A stretch of DNA of 38,860 nt, from positions 1 through 38,860 of the forward strand of contig CACZJR010000008.1 of the NCBI GenBank assembly GCA_902781545.1. The letters run 5' to 3'. A program made the translations under genes and the position numbers. Position 1 is the stretch's first letter. Each line of letters begins with the position of its first letter. The stretch is from an uncultured Spirochaetales bacterium. Its GTDB lineage: Bacteria; Spirochaetota; Spirochaetia; Sphaerochaetales; Sphaerochaetaceae. The notes below the pieces were generated by a model. The model did not search any database, was not told the origin of the DNA, and was given only the letters and a program-made list of their open reading frames with translations. Positions 14,372 to 23,509 of the stretch are shown here, one piece after another.

Positions 14372-15301
14372 TTAACCCTTTACAGCTCCGCCTGTGATTC
14401 CCTCGACATAGTACTTCTGAAGCCAGATGAACAATGCCGTGATGGGGATGGCCACCAGGGTGGCGGCGGCGCAGAATGTGGTGAAGTACTGCTGGATCTG
14501 CTCACGCTCTAGCCACTTGTACATTCCCAGGGACACTGTGTACATGCCCACATCCGGTACACCCGACATGATGAACGACACGAATATGAAGTCACACCAC
14601 GGGGCGATGAACGAAGTGAGGATGGTGTAGATGACGATGGGCTTGCTCAAGGGGATTGTGATCTTCCAGAAGATCTGTGCCCGTGTGGCTCCGTCTATGA
14701 ACGCCGCCTCGTCAAGTGACTTGGGCACTGTGTCGAAGAAGCCCTTTGCCACATAGTAGGAGAGGGCTGCGCCGGAACTGTAGACGATTATCAGGCTCAG
14801 CAGTGACTGGAAGTGGTTCGGCAGCAGGATCTTCAGCAGGAAGTAGACGGCCGTCATTGACATGAAGCCCGGGAACATTCCAAGGACCAGCATGACGTTC
14901 ATCATGGGGCGTCTGAGCTTGAAGCGGATCCTGCTGAACGCATAGCTGACTGCAAGCACGAATGTCGTTGTGATGGCGCATGAGATCACTGCCACAAAGA
15001 AGGTGTTTCCGTACCAGCGCAAAAACGGGGTCTCTGTGAAGAGCCTCTTGTAGTTTGCCATTGTCCAGGTCTTGGGGAAGAACGTGCTGCTCCAGGCTCC
15101 GGCCTCCGCGCGGAAGGACTGCCCCACAAGATAGACAAGCGGGGTAAGGGCAATGATGTTCAGGATTATCAGGACTATGTAGGTTGCACCGTTTGAGATG
15201 CGGTTGCGGACCTTCATGCTTCCGGAGATCACTCCGGTCTGGTAGTTTCTGAACCGGTCTCTTCTTTTGATTGTCTTTTTCTCATCGTTGTAGGTTATCA
15301 C
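14372..15301 (-). CDS. malG: Maltodextrin ABC permease MalG
   Basis: Inner-membrane subunit of the maltodextrin importer. The 309-residue protein has about six membrane segments and the EAA loop EAAFIDGATRAQIFWKITIP, which docks to the ATPase. The cytoplasmic N-terminus (about 30 residues) is longer and more charged than usual. The start codon is GTG, overlapping the malF stop (GTGA), with GGAGG ten bases upstream. The gene order malE-malF-malG-amylase fits import of starch oligosaccharides. The matching ATPase, normally a shared MalK/MsmK, is not in the window. Confidence 0.93.
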   Translation of the reverse strand: MITYNDEKKTIKRRDRFRNYQTGVISGSMKVRNRISNGATYIVLIILNIIALTPLVYLVGQSFRAEAGAWSSTFFPKTWTMANYKRLFTETPFLRWYGNTFFVAVISCAITTTFVLAVSYAFSRIRFKLRRPMMNVMLVLGMFPGFMSMTAVYFLLKILLPNHFQSLLSLIIVYSSGAALSYYVAKGFFDTVPKSLDEAAFIDGATRAQIFWKITIPLSKPIVIYTILTSFIAPWCDFIFVSFIMSGVPDVGMYTVSLGMYKWLEREQIQQYFTTFCAAATLVAIPITALFIWLQKYYVEGITGGAVKG

Positions 15302-16833
15302 TGGAACTGGTCCTCCTTTGTCACCGCAGAGGATTTGTTGTACACCAGAAGCGAGAACGTGGCGCTGATTATGAACACAAGGATACCTATGACGGATGCA
15401 AGCTTGTAGTTGCGGTCAACACCGAGTGACAGCTTGTAGAGCCATGTGATCAGAAGGTCAGTTCCCTTTGCTCCGGATGTGTACTTCAGGAGGTCTCCAG
15501 GTCCTCCTCCTGACAGGAGGAAGATAACGTTGAAGTTGTTGATGTTCCCTATGAACGTCGTGATCAGGTAAGGTCCTGTCACGAACAGCATGTAAGGCAG
15601 CGTGATCTTGATGAATGTCTTCACGGGGCCTGCGCCGTCGATTCTTGCGCTCTCGTAGAGGTCTGCCGGGATGTTCATCAGGATTCCAGAGCATATCAGC
15701 ATTGAGTAGGGGATTCCGATCCACATGTTCACCAGTATGATGGCGATCCTGGTATGTGTGATGTTGATTCCGAACTTGAGCTGGAAGCCGAACAGCTTGT
15801 ACAGGATCTGGGTTATGATTCCGCTCATCTCCATGCTGTCACCGGCTGTGAGCATCTTTGATACGATCATCAGTGACACGAACTGCGGGACTGCGATTGT
15901 CATGACGAAGATGGTCCTGAAGAGCTTCTTGAACTTGATTCCCTTCTTGTTGATCAGAAGGGCCACGATCATTCCGCCGAAGTAGTTGGAGAAAGTGGCG
16001 AAGAAAGCCCAGATCAGTGTCCAGCCCAGGACCCTGAGGAAGGTCCCGCTGAGGGCGCTGTTACCGCCGAAGATGTCACGGAAGTTCGCAAAGCCCACCC
16101 ATCTGAACAGGTGCTGCGGAACCTCAGTGGAGGCATCGTAGTTGGTGAACGCGATGATGATCATCGTCACCAGAGGAACGACGGTGAAGACGAACAGTCC
16201 GAGCATCGGCAGTGAGAGAAGGGGGATGTGGAACTTCTCGTTCAGAAGCTCTCCGACCTCCTTGCGGAAGGACAGGGCCTTCCTGCCGTCCTTTGCCATT
16301 TCCTCAAGTTCCCTGCTTTCCTTTATGCTTCTGAGGTAGATGGCAAGGAAGAAGAAGATCATGAAGATGGTCAGGATTCCGTAGAGGATGATCTTGAAGC
16401 TGTTGTCTCCGACGATCTTCTCATAGATTCCCAGATCATCGTTCCAGTAGTCCGCGGTCTCTGTAATTCCGACGGTTCCCTTTGTGAAGAAACCATAGAA
16501 GAACTTGCCCAGGTAAGGGGCTCCGAAGAACACCATGTAAAGGACGAACAGGATCTCCACCAGAAGGTAAATCAGGCCCTTGGCCACCTGTCCGCGTCCC
16601 ATGTGTCCAAGACCCATGATGGCGTAGGAGCCCTTGGTCAGTGCGTTTCCTTTGGCAAAACCTGCAAAGTAGTCCTTTATTCCCTTACCAAGGCCTATAA
16701 AGAGCCTCGCAATCCCCTTTCCGATTGCCATGAAGAAGCCTGCAAGCGCGGAGGGAAAGTTCTTTATTGCCCTCTTTGTCTTGTAGAAGAACTTCTGGAA
16801 GGGGTTCATTAAAAAGTAGTTGTTCTTATCCAT
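15298..16833 (-). CDS. malF: Maltodextrin ABC permease MalF
   Basis: Inner-membrane partner of MalG. At 511 residues it is as long as the enterobacterial MalF. The core permease domain occupies about the last 310 residues, with EAA loop ESARIDGAGPVKTFIKITLP. The N-terminal 200 residues contain a glycine/lysine-rich amphipathic stretch (IGKGIARLFIGLGKGIKDYFAG), a membrane hairpin with NALTKGSYAIMGLGHMGRGQ, and a charged linker. This differs from the periplasmic P2 loop that makes enterobacterial MalF long. The ATG at 16833 has a weak site, GGATAAG. A hairpin lies between malE and this gene. Confidence 0.92.
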   Translation of the reverse strand: MDKNNYFLMNPFQKFFYKTKRAIKNFPSALAGFFMAIGKGIARLFIGLGKGIKDYFAGFAKGNALTKGSYAIMGLGHMGRGQVAKGLIYLLVEILFVLYMVFFGAPYLGKFFYGFFTKGTVGITETADYWNDDLGIYEKIVGDNSFKIILYGILTIFMIFFFLAIYLRSIKESRELEEMAKDGRKALSFRKEVGELLNEKFHIPLLSLPMLGLFVFTVVPLVTMIIIAFTNYDASTEVPQHLFRWVGFANFRDIFGGNSALSGTFLRVLGWTLIWAFFATFSNYFGGMIVALLINKKGIKFKKLFRTIFVMTIAVPQFVSLMIVSKMLTAGDSMEMSGIITQILYKLFGFQLKFGINITHTRIAIILVNMWIGIPYSMLICSGILMNIPADLYESARIDGAGPVKTFIKITLPYMLFVTGPYLITTFIGNINNFNVIFLLSGGGPGDLLKYTSGAKGTDLLITWLYKLSLGVDRNYKLASVIGILVFIISATFSLLVYNKSSAVTKEDQFQ

Positions 16834-16861
16834 AAGCTTATCCGTAAACAGATAAAGAGAA

Positions 16862-16885
16862 CCGGCAGACCCTGAGGCCTGCCGG
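16862..16885 (-). other. Hairpin between malE and malF
   Basis: CCGGCAG and CTGCCGG form a seven-pair stem around a 10-nt loop and lead into T-rich but not pure poly-T sequence. It may protect the malE 3' end or terminate partly, giving more MalE than permease. Confidence 0.7.
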
Positions 16886-16896
16886 ATTTAAGGTGC

Positions 16897-18165
16897 TTAC
16901 TTTCTGATCTGCGCGCAGAGTGAGTCAAGCAGTGCCTGGAGGTCAGCATCCGACACTGTCATGGGATCAACGTCCGCGAACTGCTTGGTCAGGCTTGCCA
17001 TAGGTGTCCAGTATGCTCCCGGGACTCCCTTCTGTGTGCGGAAGTACTCGGACTGCTTCAGGACAACGCTGATGACCTTGTCGTTCTGGACCTCTGAGCT
17101 GGCCTTGATGACCTTGTTGGTCGGTCCGAATCCTCTGGTCTGGAACCTCAGGAGCTGGTTCTGCTCGTTGGTCAGCCACTGTGCCAGCTTCAGGGCCTCG
17201 CTCTTGTTCTGTGAGTATCCGTTGACACCGATGAGCTTGTAGCCGAAGTATCCGTTGAGGAGTATCTCCTTATCTCCGATTGTTGCTGTCGGCATGACCG
17301 CCACGGCCATGTTCTCTCCCCAGACGTCCTGTATGGCCTTCATGTTCCATGTTCCGGAGACAGCAGCGATGATTGTGCCGCTCTGGATGCCGGCGATGAT
17401 CTTGGAGTCATCGACGTTCGCAGAGAGAGCGGGGTTCGCGAAGTAGCTTCTCAGTGCCTTCATGACTGCAAGACCGTTTGCGTTATCATAGTTGATGATG
17501 ACCGATTGCTCTGTCAGGTCATCAGTGTAGGTGACCTTGTAGCCGAGATCCGGATCTGCGAAGAAGAATGATGAGAGGTACCAGCCGTCATCATAGAGCT
17601 TGAATGCGACCTGCTTTCCGGTTGCTGCTGCGACCTCTAGCATCTTGTCAAGGCTCTTCACGTCCTCTGCGCTGAGCTTTGAGCTGTCATAGTAGAGGAA
17701 GTAGGTGTTGTCACCGGTCATAGGGAAGGCATATGTTCTCTCCTCTCCGCTGATTGTGACTGTGGCGGCGTCAATGCTCTCGGGGCTGTTGACGGCCTTG
17801 ATGTCATCAAGGATGGCTCCTCCGACTCTTGCAAGTGCTCCGGCCTGGATGAGCTTGTTGATCTGGTCGCTTGCGAATGCGAATACATCCGGACCTGACT
17901 CAGGGTCATTCAGGACCTTGTCGGCTGCGTCAGACTCTGACTGCACGCCGTAGAGGAACTTGTAGGTGTTCTCAGGATGTGCGGCAGCATATGCGTTGCA
18001 CATCTCCTTCAGCATTGCCTGGTCCTCCTGGGAGCCCCAGACAGTGAGTGTGATCTTGTCTCCGCTTCCTTTTGCGGGGGCAGAGCTCTTCTCGTCATCT
18101 CCTCCGGCAAAGACCATGAAGCAGGCAAGTGCCAGAAGGGCAATTATAGCGATTGTTTTCTTCAT
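16897..18165 (-). CDS. malE: Maltodextrin-binding protein MalE-like
   Basis: Extracytoplasmic solute-binding protein (family 1) that delivers maltodextrin to MalFG. The 422-residue protein begins with a signal MKKTIAIIALLALACFMVFA, cleaved before GG. Cys15 lies inside the hydrophobic stretch without a proper lipobox, so it is probably not lipidated. The fold is marked by ITLTVWGSQEDQAMLKEM, DVFAFASDQINKLIQAGAL and GTIIAAVSGTWNMKAI. It sits between two hairpins that may set its level. Flanking amylase, pullulanase and a SusE/F-like lipoprotein make alpha-glucans the likely ligand. Confidence 0.93.
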   Translation of the reverse strand: MKKTIAIIALLALACFMVFAGGDDEKSSAPAKGSGDKITLTVWGSQEDQAMLKEMCNAYAAAHPENTYKFLYGVQSESDAADKVLNDPESGPDVFAFASDQINKLIQAGALARVGGAILDDIKAVNSPESIDAATVTISGEERTYAFPMTGDNTYFLYYDSSKLSAEDVKSLDKMLEVAAATGKQVAFKLYDDGWYLSSFFFADPDLGYKVTYTDDLTEQSVIINYDNANGLAVMKALRSYFANPALSANVDDSKIIAGIQSGTIIAAVSGTWNMKAIQDVWGENMAVAVMPTATIGDKEILLNGYFGYKLIGVNGYSQNKSEALKLAQWLTNEQNQLLRFQTRGFGPTNKVIKASSEVQNDKVISVVLKQSEYFRTQKGVPGAYWTPMASLTKQFADVDPMTVSDADLQALLDSLCAQIRK

Positions 18166-18182
18166 ACTGTTGTTCCTTAAAG

Positions 18183-18214
18183 AAAGGGGAGTGCCGCAGG
18201 CGCGGCATTCCCCC
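18183..18214 (-). terminator. GC-rich hairpin before malE
   Basis: On the minus strand GGGGaatGCCGC pairs with GCGGCactCCCC and is followed by TTTCTTT. It lies between the SusE/F-like lipoprotein gene and malE and could be a partial terminator or a stabilising end. Confidence 0.65.
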
Positions 18215-18227
18215 CTGTGGTCAGTGA

Positions 18228-19934
18228 TTACTCAGTGACAGTGACAACACCGTCCTTGAGTCTGATCTCATACTGGCCGATCTTGTGGATCATGACGTTG
18301 TCTCCGTTGGCATCGCCGTACCATGTGACGTTACCCTCGGCATCGACATAGATGATCTTGATGGCTGCGACGTCGCTTCCGAGCCATGATGCGGGATCCG
18401 GCTGCTTCCATGTGACTGTCACGACAAGGTCGTTGGGATCTGGGAAGTGGTACTGGCTCTCTGCTCTCCAGGTGTCTCCGTCACCGATTGTTCCGACAAG
18501 GAAGTAACCCTCGAGCTTCTGGGCTGTGATGTAACCCTCGTTGTCGCCAGTGAGGTGGAAGACGATCTCATAGAGACCGTAGTCATCGATCATGAGGTTC
18601 TCACCGTCGCCCTCGCGTCCGAACCAGAGGTCTGCGGCGCATCCGCTGTAGCCGAATGTTGCCTTGACTGCGCCCTTGTATCCTGCGTCCTTGATCCAGG
18701 AAGCTGTGTCTGCCGGGGTGAATGTGTAGTAGACGACATATGTGTTGTCTGAGACTTCCTCGAACTGATGGTCGACAGCTGTGCAGTCCCAGTGGTCTCC
18801 GCCGTCAACGACTCCGGCAAGGAAGAGGCCTCTGTGTGAGACTGTGACAACAGCCTCATCCTTTGATGCGTTGTAGGTCACGTTGTACTGGCCGGCCTTG
18901 AGGAGAAGGTTCTCCTGTCCTGCAGGTGTGAGTGTCCAGCTTGTTGCATCAGGATCCTGCTCAACAACTCCGTACCATGTTCCGTTGACATCGTTCAGGA
19001 CCTTGACTGCGGCGCATGTTGTTCCGTAGACAGCATTGTCTGCTGTCCAGTCAGCATAGTTCTCCTCTGTGACATTGATTGTCAGTGCGAAGTCCTCTCT
19101 GACTGCATCGGTCTCCATGTGACCTTCATCAGTCGGTGCCCAGTCAAAGACTGTTCCGACAACGTACATGTCGTTTGTGATCTCGATCTCCTGGGCGTCG
19201 CCTTTGCGCTCGAGCCACATTATGTCATAGTCGTTTGAGCCCGGGTTGGTCTCGATGAAGATGTCGTAGACACCGCTCTTTGCGACGTTGACGTTCCATC
19301 CCTTCGGGGACTCGCCGAAACCGCCGTTCGCATAGAACCAGCGCTCGCCGTCAACCACGACCTCACCGACGATGTCTCCGTCAGCCTGTGCGAGCTCTGT
19401 GTAGCCTCCCAGGTATCCGACACCGTGCTGGCCTGTCCATGTTCCCATGACTCTGACCTGGAACTGGTCGCCCTCATAAAGCACGACGTCCCTGATCACG
19501 AAGATGTTTGCGTTGGCGTCTGCGGTCCTGGTGAGCTTGAACTGCTCCTCGACCTCGGCGCTCTCATTCCAGTTGCTTCCCTTGAGGGTTCCTGCACCGC
19601 TTCCGATCAGACACCATGTTGTTGTGTCCTCGATGAATGCGCCCTTGAAGCCTGCGAAGAGGTCTGTGTCCTCTGTGACAGGAGTGTCAAAGTCAAACAG
19701 GATTGTCTTTGAAGCCTCTGAGTACCATGCCATGAATGTGGCATCGGCCTTCTCAGGTGTCCAGGACTCAAGCTTTGTTCCTGCTGGAACTGTCTCTTCC
19801 TTGAGAAGCTTGGATCCGTCATACCAGGAGACTGTAACGCCTCCTTCCGTCTTTGCGTTTGTGCCTGTAGCGCAGCTTACCAGAAGAGCGACAACAAGCA
19901 TGACCGCTGTTGCGATCAGACTGAGTTTCTTCAT
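18228..19934 (-). CDS. SusE/SusF-like multi-module glucan-binding lipoprotein
   Basis: A surface or periplasmic lipoprotein of 568 residues, probably binding starch. The signal ends with lipobox LVSC, Cys21. Residues about 34-97 resemble an InlB/Flg_new beta repeat (WYDGSKLL ... MAWYSEA ... DTDLFAGF). Four beta modules follow, near 101-243, 253-366, 367-473 and 474-568. Each of the last three starts YVVGTVFDW, LFLAGVVDGGDHW or YFLVGTIGDGDTW and ends in a 'GQYxV/GLYEI' strand plus VTV, the pattern of SusE/SusF domains. Many exposed Trp and Tyr fit sugar binding. GGAGG precedes the ATG. No SusC or SusD is present. The function is inferred from fold-like pattern and context. Confidence 0.75.
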   Translation of the reverse strand: MKKLSLIATAVMLVVALLVSCATGTNAKTEGGVTVSWYDGSKLLKEETVPAGTKLESWTPEKADATFMAWYSEASKTILFDFDTPVTEDTDLFAGFKGAFIEDTTTWCLIGSGAGTLKGSNWNESAEVEEQFKLTRTADANANIFVIRDVVLYEGDQFQVRVMGTWTGQHGVGYLGGYTELAQADGDIVGEVVVDGERWFYANGGFGESPKGWNVNVAKSGVYDIFIETNPGSNDYDIMWLERKGDAQEIEITNDMYVVGTVFDWAPTDEGHMETDAVREDFALTINVTEENYADWTADNAVYGTTCAAVKVLNDVNGTWYGVVEQDPDATSWTLTPAGQENLLLKAGQYNVTYNASKDEAVVTVSHRGLFLAGVVDGGDHWDCTAVDHQFEEVSDNTYVVYYTFTPADTASWIKDAGYKGAVKATFGYSGCAADLWFGREGDGENLMIDDYGLYEIVFHLTGDNEGYITAQKLEGYFLVGTIGDGDTWRAESQYHFPDPNDLVVTVTWKQPDPASWLGSDVAAIKIIYVDAEGNVTWYGDANGDNVMIHKIGQYEIRLKDGVVTVTE

Positions 19935-20015
19935 GAATACCTCCAAATAAGTATGCCTTCTTCTTAGAAAGACGGAGCCGCCTGAGCAAGGCGGATCCAT
20001 CTCCTGTAAATTACA

Positions 20016-20044
20016 ATTTTAACCCCAGTTTATTTATCTGTAAA
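20016..20044 (-). promoter_or_regulatory. Promoter of the lipoprotein-malEFG-amylase operon
   Basis: On the minus strand TTTACA (20039-20044), 17 nt, TAAAAT (20016-20021), starting right after the pullulanase stop. Downstream, CCGCCT/AGGCGG (19978-19994) forms a hairpin in the leader followed by T-rich sequence, a possible attenuator. Confidence 0.7.
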
Positions 20045-22663
20045 TCATCTGTAGACGAAGTAAACTGATTTACCTGCGACCTGTGCGTTCTGGATTGCAC
20101 TCAGCTTTCCCTTTGAGAGGTCAACGGGATAGCCGTCCTGTCCGATTGCGGTGAACCACTCTCCTGAGGGCAGGTTGTAGCTGAACGGACTGTCCTGCGG
20201 GTTGATCACAGCCAGGGCCTTGATATTGCCGTGTACCCTGTATGTCACCTCAAGGGCAAAACCGTCCATGATCCTGCAAGAGACATCACAGTCGTCAAAG
20301 ATCCCCAAGCTCTCCCTCATTGCAATCAGGTCGCGGTAGAACATGGCCATCTTATACTCGTCGCTGTCAGAGCTCAGAGCATCCCAGTCGATGTTGTTTA
20401 TCTCATCGGATGACATGTAGCTGTTTCCGTCACCGTCTTTGGTCCTGAGCATCTCCTCTCCTGCGAGCATGAACGGTGTTCCCTTTGAGATCATCATTAT
20501 GCTTGCACCCAGGCGCTGCATGGCAAGAAGGTCAGCCCTTGTTGCATCTGCGTTTGATGCCTCAAGCTTGTCCCAGAGGGTGTAGTTGTCATGAGCGGAC
20601 ATGTAGTTGACCACCATGCTGTTCTTCACGCTCCAGGATGTTCCTGTTGTCTTGACTCCGCCCTTGAGTCCGAATGAGACCTTGTTGGCTGTCTCATTCG
20701 AGGGAGATCCGTTGATGTAGCCTCTTGTGATCAGGCTGAAGACGCTTCCCTTCAGGCCGTCGCGGATTGAGTCGTTGAAGACCGAGATGCTTCCGGCTGC
20801 CCCGTTTGTGGCGCTGATCTTGCTGATGTTGGCCTGTGTTGCCTGGTCGGAAGAGGGGATTGCCACCGTTCCGCCTGCCCAGCCCTCACCGTAGATGATG
20901 GCGCTGGGGTTGACCTCGTGCACGGCCTTCTCAATCTGTGCCATTGTCTCGATGTCATGGATTGCCATGAGGTCGAACCTGAATCCGTCAACGTGATACT
21001 CGGTCATCCAGTAGCGGACGCTGTCCACCATGTACCTGCGGAACATGATGCGCTCGGATGCAGTCTCGTTTCCGCATCCGCTTCCGTTTGACGGAACTCC
21101 GGATGTGGTGTAGCGGTAGTAGTAATAAGGGACGATCTTGTTCAGGTTGGAGTTGATGTCATATGTGTGGTTGTACACGACATCCATGACAACGCCCAGT
21201 CCTGCCTGATGCAGGGCCTGAACCATCTGCTTGAACTCGTTGACCCTGACCTCTCCGTGATACGGGTCTGTGCTGTAGCTTCCCTCGGGCACATTGTAGT
21301 TCTTGGGATCATAGCCCCAGTTGAACTGCGGGATGTCAAGCCTTGTCTCATCAACCGTGGCGTAGTCATAGACCGGCTGGAGGTGCACATGGCTTATTCC
21401 CAGATTCTTGAGATAATCAGTTCCGACAGAAATGCCGTTTGAGTTCTTCAGCCCTGTCTCTGTGAATGCAAGGTACTTGCCCTTGTATTGTGAGCTTTCA
21501 ATCTTGTTGGAGAAATCCCTGACATGGACCTCCCAGATCACGGCATCCGAATAGGATTTGAGGCTCACATAGGTGTCCTTGTCAAAGCCCTGCGGGTCAG
21601 TCTTGTCCAGGTCAACCACCATTGCGCGGTTTCCGTTGACTCCTGTGGTGCGAGCATACGGGTCCGCGGCCTCCTGGGTCCCTGCTGATGTGGTTACACT
21701 GTATGTGTAATATGTGCCATGGCCGCACGGGTAGGTGAGTGCCCACACGCCCTTGTCCTGCCTGTCCATGTGAAGCTGCTCGAACGGCTGGCCGCCGTCG
21801 CCTTCCTTGTAGAGGTTGAGCACGACAGAGCTTGCAGTGGGAGCCCAGACCTTGAACTGTGTCATGGTCCTGCCGTTCCGGCTGATGATTGTTGCTCCGA
21901 GGTCGTCTCCGTCATATGTGTAGTTTCTGACAAACTCCTCTGAGTCGAAGATCTCCGTCGGGACGGCCTTTCTCTCTCCGTAGCCGTCTATTGCAACGGT
22001 GTACTCCTTTGAGATGTCCAGGGGCTCCGAGAGGTTGATGACGCCGCTTGTTCCGTTGAGCCAGAGCTCGGTTATTCCCTTGACTCCGATCTCCCTGCCG
22101 TTCTCAGACACATGGACGGTTCCCTCGATCTCGGTGTTACCCGGTGCGATGAAGAACCTGATCTGATTCTCGGATATGATTCCTGCAAGGTTGAAGAACC
22201 TGATCTGCTGGAGGGTCTTTCCTCCGTCATCGCTCTTATACTGCGCGCCGTTGCCGGTGACAAGGTAAATCTCGGTGTTCTCTCCGGTGATCACAGCTGT
22301 CCTGTCCTCTGCCCAGTCCTTGGTGGCGCTGCCCCAGAAGTTCTGACAAGGGTCTGAACAGTCTGTTCTGACTATGAAACCGACCTCTTTGATGTAATCC
22401 GGGACATTGACAGTGCACTTTCCGCCATACTCACATTCTGTGAGCGGATAGCCGCTTCCGTCTTTCCCATCCCACCAGATCCAGACGTCGCTTGTCTCTA
22501 GGTCAGCTGTTCCCTTCCAGTAGAATGTCAGAAGGTTGCAGCCTTCCTGTCTTTCAACCGCATTTTCGGTATTGTCTTTGTTGTCATTCACAGCGCCTGT
22601 GGCACATCCTGCAATAAGCATGCAAAGAGCTCCTATAAGAATAAAAATAGATACCTTCCTCAT
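20045..22663 (-). CDS. pulA: Type I pullulanase lipoprotein
   Basis: A secreted debranching enzyme that cuts alpha-1,6 bonds in pullulan and amylopectin, anchored through Cys20 (lipobox IAGC). The 872-residue protein has a CBM41-like N-terminal domain (about 41-140, with WIWWDGKDGSGYPL), a linker Ig-like region, CBM48 (about 255-345, TQFKVWAPTASSVVLNLY) and the GH13 barrel. The pullulanase mark FNWGYDP is at 447-453, DVVYNH at 494-499, GFRFDLM with nucleophile D564, YGEGW with E593 and SAHDN with D692. The ATG at 22663 follows AGGGG. It heads the starch locus. Confidence 0.96.
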   Translation of the reverse strand: MRKVSIFILIGALCMLIAGCATGAVNDNKDNTENAVERQEGCNLLTFYWKGTADLETSDVWIWWDGKDGSGYPLTECEYGGKCTVNVPDYIKEVGFIVRTDCSDPCQNFWGSATKDWAEDRTAVITGENTEIYLVTGNGAQYKSDDGGKTLQQIRFFNLAGIISENQIRFFIAPGNTEIEGTVHVSENGREIGVKGITELWLNGTSGVINLSEPLDISKEYTVAIDGYGERKAVPTEIFDSEEFVRNYTYDGDDLGATIISRNGRTMTQFKVWAPTASSVVLNLYKEGDGGQPFEQLHMDRQDKGVWALTYPCGHGTYYTYSVTTSAGTQEAADPYARTTGVNGNRAMVVDLDKTDPQGFDKDTYVSLKSYSDAVIWEVHVRDFSNKIESSQYKGKYLAFTETGLKNSNGISVGTDYLKNLGISHVHLQPVYDYATVDETRLDIPQFNWGYDPKNYNVPEGSYSTDPYHGEVRVNEFKQMVQALHQAGLGVVMDVVYNHTYDINSNLNKIVPYYYYRYTTSGVPSNGSGCGNETASERIMFRRYMVDSVRYWMTEYHVDGFRFDLMAIHDIETMAQIEKAVHEVNPSAIIYGEGWAGGTVAIPSSDQATQANISKISATNGAAGSISVFNDSIRDGLKGSVFSLITRGYINGSPSNETANKVSFGLKGGVKTTGTSWSVKNSMVVNYMSAHDNYTLWDKLEASNADATRADLLAMQRLGASIMMISKGTPFMLAGEEMLRTKDGDGNSYMSSDEINNIDWDALSSDSDEYKMAMFYRDLIAMRESLGIFDDCDVSCRIMDGFALEVTYRVHGNIKALAVINPQDSPFSYNLPSGEWFTAIGQDGYPVDLSKGKLSAIQNAQVAGKSVYFVYR

Positions 22664-22682
22664 GTTTTCCCCTAATTTGTCC

Positions 22683-22711
22683 ATTTTACTGATTGTAGGT
22701 TCGTGGAACAA
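22683..22711 (-). promoter_or_regulatory. Candidate pulA promoter
   Basis: On the minus strand TTGTTC (22706-22711), 17 nt, TAAAAT (22683-22688). The -10 matches that of the promoter before the mal lipoprotein gene. The -35 is weak, and other AT-rich alternatives exist nearby. Confidence 0.45.
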
Positions 22712-22781
22712 GTATATATTTATCAAACGTCACTATTTTATATTGAGGATACGACTCGTTTCTAAGGTTTTTGATCCCGCC

Positions 22782-23372
22782 TTATTCCTGGATGTAGGAG
22801 GCCAGGTTCTCCGCGTAGGAGTCGATCTCCTCTCCGAGCTGGGTTGAGGGGCGCACAAGGCTCTCGTTGCCCTCAAGGTGTGCTATTCCCTGCACCGGCT
22901 GGTGGCAGTTGGGCATTTCCTTGTGGATTCCGAACGGGATGTGGATCATGCCGTTGCCCTGGGCCCAGAAGATCATGGAGTCCAGTGCCCTGGAACCCTC
23001 GCAGAGGGAGTATTTGCATGATGTGAAGCAGGCGAAGAACTTGTCCTCAAGGGCGTGGTCCTCGCACATGTCCACCGTGCTGTCTATGAAAACCTTCATC
23101 TCGGCTGACATGTTGCCGAAGCGGGTGGGGCAGCCCAGGATGATCATGTCGCTCTTGAGAAGCTTCTCCGGGGTGACCACGGGAAGCTCCATGATGTCCT
23201 CGTAGTAGTCGTTGGCTGTCTCTTCCTTGTTGGCCCAGATGTGGAGGTCCGGGTCCTCGACCCTGTAGAACCTGACATCGACATTTCTCTTCTCAAGCGC
23301 TTCCTTGAGGTAGGAACCGATAATGAAGCAGTTTCCGCTGACACTGTGGACCACTATGCTGCATCTTTTCAT
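22782..23372 (-). CDS. Flavodoxin-like NAD(P)H-dependent oxidoreductase
   Basis: An FMN-binding flavodoxin-fold protein of the WrbA/NQO type, cytoplasmic, 196 residues. The phosphate loop is HSVSGNCFIIG near 9-19, and GCPTRFGNMSAEMKVFID (about 80-97) forms the second flavin loop. C-terminal GIAHLEGNESLVRPSTQLGEE (about 162-182) resembles the WrbA region that closes the fold. GGGAGG precedes the ATG. Probably reduces quinones or other electron acceptors. It stands alone between pulA and the divergent secreted protein. Confidence 0.88.
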   Translation of the reverse strand: MKRCSIVVHSVSGNCFIIGSYLKEALEKRNVDVRFYRVEDPDLHIWANKEETANDYYEDIMELPVVTPEKLLKSDMIILGCPTRFGNMSAEMKVFIDSTVDMCEDHALEDKFFACFTSCKYSLCEGSRALDSMIFWAQGNGMIHIPFGIHKEMPNCHQPVQGIAHLEGNESLVRPSTQLGEEIDSYAENLASYIQE

Positions 23373-23509
23373 GGGGGACCTCCCTGACGTATGGCCTGCG
23401 GATCATGAATGTAACCGGCAGACCTGAAAATGGTTGTATAAGTAATATACACTGAAAAGGCTCAAACGCGGCAAACTTCTGTAAATATTTATTGCTGTAA
23501 TCATTACGG

